Shown here piece after piece: positions 56,666 to 64,000 of a stretch of DNA of 64,000 nt. The notes beneath the pieces are model-generated. The model saw nothing but the letters and a program-made list of their open reading frames with translations, was not told where the DNA came from and searched no databases. The position numbers and the translations under genes are program-made. Numbering within the stretch: position 1 is the first letter of the stretch; each line of letters opens with the position of its first letter. The DNA is from Betaproteobacteria bacterium HGW-Betaproteobacteria-1 (lineage in GTDB: Bacteria > Pseudomonadota > Gammaproteobacteria > Burkholderiales > Methylophilaceae), in the NCBI GenBank assembly GCA_002842435.1, contig PHCX01000004.1, positions 343,382 to 407,381 on the forward strand, read 5' to 3'.

Positions 56666-57333
56666 TGATCAGACTGGTGATGTATGACCTGGACGGCACC
56701 TTGCTGGACACTGCCAGCGAGATCGCCGCAGCCGTCAACCTGACGCTGGCTGAATTCGGGGCTGAAACTGTCGATGAATGGCGGGTTCGGGCCTGGATAG
56801 GCTATGGCGCCGCCAAGCTGATCGAGGAGGCCTGGCGCACCATGAAACCCGGCGCACGACTGGATGACGTGATGGCAACTTTCAGCAGGCACTATCGCGA
56901 GACCGTGGGTAAAAGCAGCCGGCCGTTTCCGCATGTGATGGAGACGCTGCAAAAAGTGAAGGCGCTCGGTATCAAGCAGGCCGTCATCACCAACAAGGAA
57001 TCGTCATTTACGCAGCGCGTGCTGGAAAAGCACGGCATGACGGATTTATTCGACCTGGTCATCAGCGGCGATACGCTGCCGGTCAGAAAACCTGACCCGG
57101 CCGTGATCCAGCATTGCTTGCAGACACTGCAGCAAACAGCCGGGCGGAGTCTGTATGTTGGCGACTCGGATATAGACGTGGCAACTGCCAAGGCAGCCGG
57201 TGTGGTTTGCTGGGCTGTGCCTTATGGCTATAACTCCGGACGTGATATCCGGCAGGCAGGCGCCGACAGGCTGATCGATGACCTGCGTGCGGTCCATGAT
57301 TATCTGCAAGACAATATTGAATGTGAGGTTTGA
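56665..57333 (+). CDS. gph: Phosphoglycolate phosphatase
   Basis: A 222-residue HAD hydrolase (cbbZ) removing phosphoglycolate, the product of RuBisCO oxygenation. Motif I is [12 protein letters not shown], motif II is AVITNKES, motif III Lys is in PVRKPDP, and motif IV is [16 protein letters not shown]. The second of two ATGs is spaced better behind GAGGG. The oxygenase by-product enzyme inside the operon suggests growth with some oxygen. Confidence 0.93.
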   Translation: MIRLVMYDLDGTLLDTASEIAAAVNLTLAEFGAETVDEWRVRAWIGYGAAKLIEEAWRTMKPGARLDDVMATFSRHYRETVGKSSRPFPHVMETLQKVKALGIKQAVITNKESSFTQRVLEKHGMTDLFDLVISGDTLPVRKPDPAVIQHCLQTLQQTAGRSLYVGDSDIDVATAKAAGVVCWAVPYGYNSGRDIRQAGADRLIDDLRAVHDYLQDNIECEV

Positions 57334-57335
57334 AT

Positions 57336-58400
57336 ATGGCACTGATTTCATTGCGGCAATTGCTCGACCATGCAGCAGAACACCAGTACGGATTGCCGGC
57401 GTTCAACGTCAACAACATGGAACAGATACAGGCCATCATGCAGGCGGCCGAGGAGGTTGATAGCCCGGTCATCCTGCAGGCCTCGGCAGGCGCGCGCGCT
57501 TATGCCGGCGAGACTTTCCTGCGCAAGCTGGTGGAAGCGTGCATCGAGCGTTATCCCTATATCCCGATTTGCATGCATCAGGATCACGGCGCATCGCTGG
57601 AAGTCTGCCAGGTGGCGATCCGCAGCAGTTTTTCCAGCGTCATGATGGACGGCAGTCTGGAAAGCGATGCCAGAACCCCTTCCAGCTATGAATACAACGT
57701 CAACATCACGCGGCGTGCGGTCGAACTGGCGCATTGTGTCGGCGTTTCAGTCGAAGGCGAGCTGGGTTGCCTGGGTTCCCTGGAGACCGGGCAGGCGGGT
57801 GAGGAAGATGGTAGCGGCGCTGCCGGGACGCTGGAACATTCGCAATTGCTGACCGACCCGGATGAGGCGGCGGCTTTTGTCAAAGCGACGCAGGTCGATG
57901 CGCTGGCCATCGCCATCGGCACCAGTCATGGCGCCTACAAGTTCAGCCGGCCGCCAACCGGTGATTTGCTGGCAATCGACCGTATTCGCGCCATCCATCA
58001 GCGCATCCCGAATACGCATCTGGTGATGCATGGCTCGTCCAGTGTCGATCAGGAATGGCTGGAGATGATTCGCGAACACGGCGGGCAGATCAAGGAGACT
58101 TATGGTGTACCAGTGTCGGAGATCGTCGAAGGCATACGCAATGGTGTACGCAAGGTGAATATCGATACCGATATCCGGCTGGCGATGACAGCTGCCATGC
58201 GCAAAAAGATGCATGAAAGTCCGGATGAGTTCGATCCGCGTGCTTTCCTCAAGGTGGCGACACAGGCGGCAAGGAGCGTCTGCAAGAATCGTTTTGAGGC
58301 GTTCGGCAGTGCCGGACAGGCTTCAAAAATCAAGGTCATCCCGCTGGATGATATGGCGGCGCGCTATGCGCGCGGCGAGCTGGCTGCGGTAATCCGCTAG
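57336..58400 (+). CDS. fba: Class II fructose-1,6-bisphosphate aldolase, Calvin-cycle subtype
   Basis: A 354-residue zinc aldolase (cbbA). The ATG at 57336 follows GAGG and gives [26 protein letters not shown] (read in parts). Zinc ligands are in [21 protein letters not shown] and [13 protein letters not shown]. It also serves sedoheptulose-1,7-bisphosphate in the cycle. Confidence 0.95.
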   Translation: MALISLRQLLDHAAEHQYGLPAFNVNNMEQIQAIMQAAEEVDSPVILQASAGARAYAGETFLRKLVEACIERYPYIPICMHQDHGASLEVCQVAIRSSFSSVMMDGSLESDARTPSSYEYNVNITRRAVELAHCVGVSVEGELGCLGSLETGQAGEEDGSGAAGTLEHSQLLTDPDEAAAFVKATQVDALAIAIGTSHGAYKFSRPPTGDLLAIDRIRAIHQRIPNTHLVMHGSSSVDQEWLEMIREHGGQIKETYGVPVSEIVEGIRNGVRKVNIDTDIRLAMTAAMRKKMHESPDEFDPRAFLKVATQAARSVCKNRFEAFGSAGQASKIKVIPLDDMAARYARGELAAVIR

Positions 58401-58425
58401 TGTTGTGACATAAACTGGGGCGAGC

Positions 58426-59235
58426 ATGAGACAGCCATTGGTAATCGGCAACTGGAAGATGCATGGCAATCTGGCCAAAAACCAGATGTTGCTGGCTAGT
58501 CTGGTCGAACGCCTGCGCGACCTGCAGCAGGTGGATATCGCTATCTGTTTGCCATTCCCTTACCTGTATCAGGCGCAGCAAATACTGGCTGGTAGCAATA
58601 TTTACTGGGGAGCTCAGAATGTCAGCCAGTTTGAGGAGGGCGCTTTTACCGGCTCCATTTCGGCAGAGATGGTGGCGGATTTCGGTTGCAGCTATGCCAT
58701 TATCGGCCATTCTGAGCGGCGTGCCCTGAGCCATGAAAGCTATGCGAGCGCCGCCAATCGCTTCAAGCAGTTATTGAAAGTGGGCATTACTCCGGTGTTT
58801 TGCGTGGGGGAAACCTACGCAGAGCGTGAGGCCGGCCTCGCTGATACCGTGGTCAGCAAGCAGATGCATGCCGTTCTGGATGATTTGGGCCCCGAGTGTC
58901 TGGAGTTGGCAGAAAAGCTCAATGCCGTCTTTGCCTATGAACCGGTCTGGGCGATCGGTACCGGCAAGAATGCGACCCCGGAGCAAGCGCAGAAGATGCA
59001 TGGCTTCATGCGAAACCTGATCGCCGAACGCAACCGGGATTTTGCATCGCAGGCGAGAATACTCTATGGCGGCAGCGTTACGCCGGGCAATGCTGCGGAG
59101 ATATTTTCCATGCCGGATATCGACGGCGGTTTGATCGGGCGCTGTGCGCTGGATGCCGAGGCGTTCAGGCAGATATGCGAGGCAGCTGTTCGAAGCGTGG
59201 CCGCACCGGTTCAGTCAGCCGGTTTGAAGACATAG
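58426..59235 (+). CDS. tpiA: Triose-phosphate isomerase
   Basis: A 269-residue TIM barrel. Active-site residues: Lys13 region in IGNWKMHGN, His in IIGHSERR, Glu in AYEPVWAIGTG, and the phosphate loop YGGSVTPGNA. It sits 25 bases after fba, so it is part of the cbb operon, not the usual position near secG. Its C-terminal 25 bases overlap the convergent gene. Confidence 0.95.
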   Translation: MRQPLVIGNWKMHGNLAKNQMLLASLVERLRDLQQVDIAICLPFPYLYQAQQILAGSNIYWGAQNVSQFEEGAFTGSISAEMVADFGCSYAIIGHSERRALSHESYASAANRFKQLLKVGITPVFCVGETYAEREAGLADTVVSKQMHAVLDDLGPECLELAEKLNAVFAYEPVWAIGTGKNATPEQAQKMHGFMRNLIAERNRDFASQARILYGGSVTPGNAAEIFSMPDIDGGLIGRCALDAEAFRQICEAAVRSVAAPVQSAGLKT

Positions 59236-60155
59236 AACAGGTTCGGCTCGCTGACGATATAGATGCTGTTGTCGGGACCGATGGCGATACCTTCGGCTTG
59301 CGGGACATTTTTCTGCAAGCCATGAAATCCTCGCCATAAAGCCAGTGCGCCGACGGCACGACCTTCAAAGTCATATTCGGCGGCCATGCGCGATTCGTCA
59401 CTGAGCAGCACCAGATGCCCGCTTTCGTCGTGATAGGTGATGGAGGAGAAATCTCGCAGCTTGATGTTGCTGAACTTGTGCGGCGTGATTTTGGAAACGT
59501 TCAGGCTCGGTTGCTGGCGGTCGCCATCAATAAAACCGGTGATCTCGAAGATGCTCAAGGGGTTGCGTTCCTTGGCGATCAGCAGGCGCCGGTTTTTATC
59601 ATCCCATGAGACGCCCTCAAAATCCTTGTTGCTACCATTCGCAGTGATGCCGAGGCTGAGCTGTGGCAGCTTCGTAACATCGATCACATTACTTTCATCG
59701 TTGATCTCGAGCAGCAACAGCCTTTGATCATATTCGTCTGCAATTACATAGCGATTACCTTCGACGTGGGTGATGCCTTCCATGTCCTTGACCCCGCGCA
59801 CCTCGATCTTGCGTAACAGTCTGCCTTCGAGGTCCAGTTCGACGATCAGAGGCTGTCCATTGAGTACCGAAAACAGCGTGTTGGTTTCTGTGTTGTAAGT
59901 CAGCCCGGAGAGGTCGTCATCGATGCCAGCGATTTCTCTCGCCTCGATAGCGACCCGGTATAGGTCGAGATTGAGCGTCGATCCAGCATAACGGTCATGC
60001 AGGACGAAAGTGTTGATGAGATGCCTGAGCAGGGCATCGGCTTTGTAGGTATGGATCATGATTAGCAAGGCAAGCGGCAGGGCAATGGCAAATGCGATGG
60101 CGATCAAGATGCGGTGGGAGCTCGTTGCGCGATGGATGCGAGGTTTGTTGCTCAT
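59211..60155 (-). CDS. SdiA-regulated (YjiK-type) beta-propeller protein
   Basis: A 314-residue protein with one N-terminal membrane segment (about 15-38), the rest periplasmic. Propeller-like repeats follow: DLSGLTYNTETNTLFSVLN, VKDMEGITHVEGNRYVIADE, KDFEGVSWDDKNRRLLIAKE and QAEGIAIGPDNSIYIVSEPN. These define the SdiA-regulated family, whose function is not established. Its 3' end overlaps tpiA by 25 bases. Confidence 0.88.
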   Translation of the reverse strand: MSNKPRIHRATSSHRILIAIAFAIALPLALLIMIHTYKADALLRHLINTFVLHDRYAGSTLNLDLYRVAIEAREIAGIDDDLSGLTYNTETNTLFSVLNGQPLIVELDLEGRLLRKIEVRGVKDMEGITHVEGNRYVIADEYDQRLLLLEINDESNVIDVTKLPQLSLGITANGSNKDFEGVSWDDKNRRLLIAKERNPLSIFEITGFIDGDRQQPSLNVSKITPHKFSNIKLRDFSSITYHDESGHLVLLSDESRMAAEYDFEGRAVGALALWRGFHGLQKNVPQAEGIAIGPDNSIYIVSEPNLFYVFKPAD

Positions 60156-60175
60156 GGTGCTCGGTCGATAAAGTG

Positions 60176-60199
60176 AAAAAAGGGGCTCCAGGGGCCCCT
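60176..60199 (-). terminator. Intrinsic terminator of the PepSY gene (minus strand)
   Basis: Read on the minus strand: AGGGGC, a 7-base loop, GCCCCT, then a T run (the A run at 60176-60181). It lies 17 bases after the PepSY stop and ahead of the next minus gene. Confidence 0.75.
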
Positions 60200-60215
60200 G
60201 TGCTGGTGCTGCAGT

Positions 60216-60533
60216 TTAGAACCAGTCAGCTTTTACCTTGCGCACTTCGCCGGTCTTGGCGTTGATATCGACATCCCACTCCTTGCCATCGGCGTCGATG
60301 ATCTCGAACTCGTAATCCCAGCCTTGTGGCCACTTGCGGTCATCCAGCTCGACTTCAATGACAGTACCCGGTTTTGCAGCCAGGGCTTTTGCCGTTGCTT
60401 CTTCCAGTGAAATCAGCCCGGCGGCTTTGGCGATGGTGCGCATCTTGGCCGGGTCGTCACCGTCGGCCAGTGCCGGACCCGCCATGCAAAGTGCAAAGCC
60501 GGAAGCGATGAGCATACGATTGAATTGGTTCAT
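60216..60533 (-). CDS. Periplasmic PepSY-domain protein
   Basis: A 105-residue exported protein; the signal peptide ends PALA. The mature part is a PepSY domain: ISLEEATAKALAAKPGTVIEVEL and WDYEFEIIDADGKEWDVDINAKTGEVRKV (read in parts). PepSY proteins modulate proteases or accompany heme and metal proteins; the partner is unknown here. GGAG precedes the ATG. Confidence 0.9.
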   Translation of the reverse strand: MNQFNRMLIASGFALCMAGPALADGDDPAKMRTIAKAAGLISLEEATAKALAAKPGTVIEVELDDRKWPQGWDYEFEIIDADGKEWDVDINAKTGEVRKVKADWF

Positions 60534-60799
60534 GATGGTTCTCCTGAAAAGTTATCTGACGCTTTGCAGTTTAGTCAGGCAAGCTTAATCAAAGCTGAAC
60601 TGTTTCGAAGAGCGAAAGTTTTCAATATCAGCTTGATTTTCATGAGCTTGATCTTCATATGCCTGTCTTGAGAACGTCACAAATGCGTTCTAGAATCCGC
60701 ATTGAATTTAAAAGTGAATCATTTCATCAAAAGTGAGTCACATGAGCGCTGAATCATCGTTCAGCAGATGTATCAAGAATCCCAAAAGGAGTGTTAAAA

Positions 60800-60970
60800 A
60801 TGGTATTGCAACAAACTGGTATCGAGAAATCCCTCACTTACCCACAGGCCGAAATCAAGAAGGCTGTCGATCAGTTGTCACTGAAAGAGCAGGAAGCGGC
60901 TGAAGCCGATCTGTTGCACGAGCGCGAAGAGTTCGTTAAGCATATCGAAGCGTTCTGCGATTGCGTCTGA
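60800..60970 (+). CDS. 56-residue protein ending CDCV, unknown function
   Basis: An ATG at 60800 follows an AAGGAG site (60785-60790). The frame of 56 residues is clearly protein-like: MVLQQTGIEKSLTYPQAEIK, then a charged amphipathic helix (LKEQEAAEADLLHEREEFVK) and the end HIEAFCDCV. Two Cys two residues apart next to the C terminus suggest metal or redox binding, or a target for modification. It stands alone between divergent pepSY and the SemiSWEET gene. I recognise no family. Upstream are a short hairpin (60748-60765) and two AAAAGTGARTCA units (R is A/G). Confidence 0.7.
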   Translation: MVLQQTGIEKSLTYPQAEIKKAVDQLSLKEQEAAEADLLHEREEFVKHIEAFCDCV

Positions 60971-61090
60971 CCATCCGGTCGCCATGCGATAACCCGTACA
61001 CTTTGCGGCTGTTTTTTTAAAAGCCGTTCACAAGTCTGCCCTGCTGCAAGATAATGGCGGACTTGAAAATTCTTCCATGAGTGATTTCGC

Positions 61091-61357
61091 ATGAGCAACT
61101 TCGCCAACCTTATCGGTTTCCTGGCTGCAACCCTCACGACCATTGCCTTTATTCCTCAGGTCATCAAGGTCTGGCGTACAAGATCCACCCGGGACGTATC
61201 CATCGGCATGTATACCCTGTTCACGGCAGGGGTGGCTTTATGGTTTTGCTATGGCCTGATGATCGGGTCATGGCCGGTGATAATGGCCAACGTTGTCACG
61301 CTGGTGCTGGCGGGTCTGGTGCTGATCATGAAGATCAGGATTGATGGCTGGCGTTAG
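61091..61357 (+). CDS. SemiSWEET-type (PQ-loop) transporter
   Basis: An 88-residue membrane protein with three helices, the bacterial half-size SWEET that works as a dimer. The PQ motif is in TIAFIPQVIKVWRTRSTRDVS and the second Pro/Asn-rich helices follow (SIGMYTLFTAGVALWFCYG, IMANVVTLVLAGLVL). Family members move sugars; the substrate is not predictable here. Its 3' end overlaps the convergent YihY gene by 23 bases. Confidence 0.9.
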   Translation: MSNFANLIGFLAATLTTIAFIPQVIKVWRTRSTRDVSIGMYTLFTAGVALWFCYGLMIGSWPVIMANVVTLVLAGLVLIMKIRIDGWR

Positions 61358-62657
61358 ATTGATCACCCATGGTGGGGAAACTTTGCTGTTGACTCGCTTG
61401 TAACCTGGTCGCCATTTCTTTCAGGAAATTCATGGCGACCTTGGGGTCATCCATCATCAGGGTTTCTATGTTGGCGGAACTGATGACGACCAGTTTCGCG
61501 TCGTCAGAGACGATCACGGCATCGGCGAATCTTGGGGTATCGGTCAGGAACGCCATTTCCCCGAAATAATCTCCCTTCCCGAGCTCGCGCAATAAATTGC
61601 CGCCAGAAACCAGTTTGACCTGGCCGGAAACGACATAGTAGAGGTCATGCCCTTCGTCGCCCTGCCTGAATACATACTCTCCCTGTTTCAGATGTTTGCC
61701 GTAACGTTTCATCAATTCGCGCAGGTAATAACGGCTGTCAGCCGGCATTTTTGTGAAGAGGCCGCGTAAAAGCAGGATCTCCTTTTTGCGCAGGATGCTG
61801 ATCAGTTCGGTGCCGATCATGAAAACGGCGAAGGTGTAGTAGAGCCAGGCGATGGAGATGAACAGATTCTTCATGCCGCCGAACATGCTGCCATAGGATT
61901 CATTGACCGACATGAACAGTGCAAAGGCCGGGCGCATTGCCAGCCAGAGCAACGCGATTATGGCGGAGCCGACAAAAATATGCGTCAGCATGGTCTTTGC
62001 CGGAAAGAAAATGCGGTAGAAGCCGGCGATGCAGAGCGTGGTGATCGCAAAAGAGCCGAGAGTGTTGATGATCTCGCTGTAGGTGGCAGCCGGTTTGATG
62101 AAATCGACAATCTTTTCCAGTACCAGGCCGCTGAAGGTGAAGAGAAAGAAAATCAGCAATATGCCCAGTACTGCGGCGGAATCCTTGATCTTCTTCTGGA
62201 TATAGGAGGGCGTCTCTATCATCGACGCCATTGTGAAGAAGGCGGAGCGCAGAGCTCCGGCCAGCGGTGTCACTACCCAGAACAAGGCCAAAAGACCGAA
62301 TGCCCCCCAGACAGCCTTTTGCTGCGAGGCGTTATACACTTCCACCATGATGAGGTTGCTGAGTTTGGGTACCAGATTGCCGGTGAGTATCGCCAGTTTG
62401 ACGATGGCATAATCCGATGAGAAGACCAGATGACTGAGTACGAAAAACATGAGCAAAGCCATTGGAATCAGTGCCAGCATGGCATAGAACGACAGTGAGG
62501 CTGACATGCTGAGGCCGTTGTGCAGCTTGAAGGCGTTCAGCGTCTCATGTAGCACGAACAAAGGTGTGCTGTAACGATGCCTGGCATATGCATCACGTGG
62601 TCTGGCAATCGCCGGATGGTTGCCGAGTTTTTTTACACGATGAAATTGGGTATTCAC
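61335..62657 (-). CDS. YihY/BrkB-family membrane protein fused to a cyclic-nucleotide-binding domain
   Basis: A 440-residue protein from a GTG at 62657, one base after the pip stop; upstream in-frame starts would run deep into pip. Residues about 30-300 are the YihY fold with six helices (LSMSASLSFYAMLALIPMALL, VTPLAGALRSAFFTM, WLYYTFAVFMIGTELI). Residues about 325-425 are a Crp-type cNMP-binding fold (LKQGEYVFRQGDEGHDLYYVVSG, LGKGDYFGEMAFLTDTPRFADA), with GEMAFL in the phosphate-binding cassette. The fusion suggests a membrane protein gated by a nucleotide. The function of YihY proteins is unknown. Confidence 0.88.
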   Translation of the reverse strand: MNTQFHRVKKLGNHPAIARPRDAYARHRYSTPLFVLHETLNAFKLHNGLSMSASLSFYAMLALIPMALLMFFVLSHLVFSSDYAIVKLAILTGNLVPKLSNLIMVEVYNASQQKAVWGAFGLLALFWVVTPLAGALRSAFFTMASMIETPSYIQKKIKDSAAVLGILLIFFLFTFSGLVLEKIVDFIKPAATYSEIINTLGSFAITTLCIAGFYRIFFPAKTMLTHIFVGSAIIALLWLAMRPAFALFMSVNESYGSMFGGMKNLFISIAWLYYTFAVFMIGTELISILRKKEILLLRGLFTKMPADSRYYLRELMKRYGKHLKQGEYVFRQGDEGHDLYYVVSGQVKLVSGGNLLRELGKGDYFGEMAFLTDTPRFADAVIVSDDAKLVVISSANIETLMMDDPKVAMNFLKEMATRLQASQQQSFPTMGDQSNASHQS

Positions 62658-62658
62658 G

Positions 62659-63618
62659 CTAATAATGTAATGCCTTGTATTGTTCAGTAGCTGCCAGTAA
62701 TGCGGCGCATGTGCCCGGCTCCATGGCCGAGTGGCCTGCATCCGATACCATCTGGAACTGCGCATGCGGCATGGCCTGTTTCAGTTGCCATGCGGTCAAT
62801 GGCGGACACACCATATCATAACGCCCCTGTACGATGATGGTCGGAATCTGCCCCAACTTTTTTACTTCTTCCAGCAGGTTGCGCTGGCTGACAAAACAGC
62901 CATGCATAATATAGTGTATCTGCACCCGTGCTCTTGCTACCTGTATCTGGTCCGGGGCCGGTGTTCCGCTGTCTGCCTCAGGCAGCAGGCGCATGATGCT
63001 GTTCTCGTAGTCATTCCAGTGCGCAGCAGCAGGCGCACTGATGGTGATATCGTCGGAAAATATGCGTTTGGCATAAGCCTCCAGCACCGTGGAGCGTTCG
63101 CCGGCTGGAAGATAGTCCAGCAGGTTGTTCCAGGCCTCCGGGAAGAATTGCGCACTTTGGCCAAGAAACCAGTCCAGTTCGGTCTGGCGGCTGAGGAATA
63201 TTCCGCGCAATATCAGGCCTGCTACTGTTGCGGGATGCGCGATCGCATAAGCGATTCCAAGCGTGCTGCCCCAGGAGCCGCCAAACACTATCCAGCGTTG
63301 AATGCCAAGATGCAGGCGCAGTTTTTCAATATCCTCCACCAGGTCATCAATCGTGTTGTCACCAGTTTCGCCTAGCGGCGTACTACGACCGCATCCGCGC
63401 TGATCAAGCAGTATGATCCGATAGTGTGCAGGGTCGAAGAAGCGCCGCTGATTCGGGTTGCAGCCGCTGCCGGGGCCGCCGTGCAGGAAAACTACCGGTC
63501 GCCCATCGGGATTTCCACACTCTTCGTAATATATGGCATGTGTTTTTGAGACTTTCAGTGTATCCGAATGATAAAAATCAATTTCCGGATACAAATTGTA
63601 AGTGCTGTTCTGGCTCAT
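62659..63618 (-). CDS. pip: Proline iminopeptidase
   Basis: A 319-residue alpha/beta hydrolase (family S33) releasing N-terminal proline. It has HGGPGSGCNP (oxyanion), DQRGCGRSTP, the nucleophile elbow GGSWGSTL, Asp in IIVQGRYDMVCPP and His in VSDAGHSAMEPG. The upstream region contains AT-rich sites that could include its promoter. Confidence 0.94.
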   Translation of the reverse strand: MSQNSTYNLYPEIDFYHSDTLKVSKTHAIYYEECGNPDGRPVVFLHGGPGSGCNPNQRRFFDPAHYRIILLDQRGCGRSTPLGETGDNTIDDLVEDIEKLRLHLGIQRWIVFGGSWGSTLGIAYAIAHPATVAGLILRGIFLSRQTELDWFLGQSAQFFPEAWNNLLDYLPAGERSTVLEAYAKRIFSDDITISAPAAAHWNDYENSIMRLLPEADSGTPAPDQIQVARARVQIHYIMHGCFVSQRNLLEEVKKLGQIPTIIVQGRYDMVCPPLTAWQLKQAMPHAQFQMVSDAGHSAMEPGTCAALLAATEQYKALHY

Positions 63619-63903
63619 GTGGGCGATGTGCTTTCATGTTGATTATTAATGATAATTGACTGAATGATAACATTCATGTGCTACCTTGGCGTTAGCGTTA
63701 TATACGCGCTGGCGCTAAATTGTAAATAAATTGTAAATAGAGTATTGCAAATCGTTTTGGAAAGTTCTAATATGCGTTTCACTGCATGAAAATGCAGCTC
63801 AAGTTTATCTGCCGGCACGCTGTACATTTGGTGAAAGTCGAAGATGGCGGCCATACAGATAAACTGACTTAAACCCTAGTATCAATCACTATGGAGATTC
63901 AAA
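63619..63903. promoter_or_regulatory. Divergent control region upstream of pip and the last gene
   Basis: No coding frame is seen. Notable sites: a Fur-box-like AT stretch at about 63640-63670 (AATGATAATTGACTG, then AATGATAACATT), a palindromic GCGTTATATACGC at 63696-63708, and a tandem AAATTGTAAAT repeat at 63717-63738. GGAG precedes the ATG at 63904. Regulator identities are guesses. Confidence 0.4.
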
Positions 63904-64000
63904 AATGGAGATGAGCAAACTCAAGCTGGCTCTCGGTCTGGCTCTCGGTGCATCAATGGCTATGCCTATGGTTGCATCCGCTGCTGCTGACCAAGAAGCC
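63904..64000 (+). CDS. Exported protein, 5' end only
   Basis: Starts at ATG 63904 (GGAG eight bases upstream; an ATG at 63910 is also possible) and is cut by the window end after 32 codons. The visible part is a complete signal peptide (SKLKLALGLALGASMAMPMV, cleavage near ASA) and the first mature residues ADQEA. Such a start fits periplasmic cytochromes or similar proteins, but the mature domain is outside the window, so no function can be given. Confidence 0.75.

Overview
The window is gene-dense and looks like the chromosome of a betaproteobacterium. It carries beta-type blocks (ruvCAB-ybgC-tolQRAB-pal-cpoB-queEC; rpsP-rimM-trmD-rplS; rpsU-yqeY | dnaG-rpoD) and a Calvin-cycle operon. The operon encodes a red-type (form IC) RuBisCO with the activase CbbX, so the cell is very probably an autotroph. 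A Nitrosomonadales/Gallionellaceae-type chemolithoautotroph is my best guess; this is inference from gene content, not a database match.

Layout. 1-5.6 kb: the cut 5' end of a CpaE/TadZ-like gene (minus), an OmpA-family porin (minus), then a repeat-built lipoprotein next to a TpsB/ShlB-type outer-membrane transporter (plus). 5.6-8.6 kb: a signalling cluster on the minus strand (HTH-receiver protein, HNOBA/PAS histidine kinase, stand-alone receiver). 8.8-15.6 kb: fmdB-like, aspS, a small membrane protein, apt, nudB, nadA, and an endonuclease/phosphatase-clsB pair. Two small transposase-less elements lie here, one donating the start region of nudB and one sitting on the stop codon of clsB. 16-23.4 kb: tRNA-Thr, a Sel1 protein, GIY-YIG and zinc-ribbon proteins, an Mla-type lipid transport operon (minus), yjbQ, trhP and a CBS protein. 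23.4-25.4 kb: a MarR repressor with two matching palindromic operators, an NTF2-like protein and an EamA exporter. 25.4-35 kb: yebC, ruvCAB, the Tol-Pal envelope system and queuosine genes. 35-41 kb: ribosomal/tRNA-modification operon, ogt, xerD, thioredoxin-like, folB, plsY, tsaD. 41.4-46.1 kb: the macromolecular synthesis region and tRNA-Ile2. 46.3-50.7 kb: a large CHASE-PAS-GGDEF-EAL-CZB protein and a cytochrome b561. 50.7-59.2 kb: cbbR divergent from cbbL-S-X-F-P-Z-A-tpiA. 59.2-64 kb: SdiA-regulated-type protein, PepSY protein, an unlisted 56-residue protein, SemiSWEET, a YihY-cNMP fusion, pip, and the start of an exported protein cut by the window end.

How it fits together. Most of the window is housekeeping. 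The accessory interest is in the repeat lipoprotein/TpsB pair, the HNOBA kinase cluster, the two related mobile elements that touch gene ends, the MarR regulon with an apparently leaderless transcript, and the cbb operon, which ends in its own triose-phosphate isomerase. No rRNA operon, CRISPR array, intact transposase or prophage was seen.
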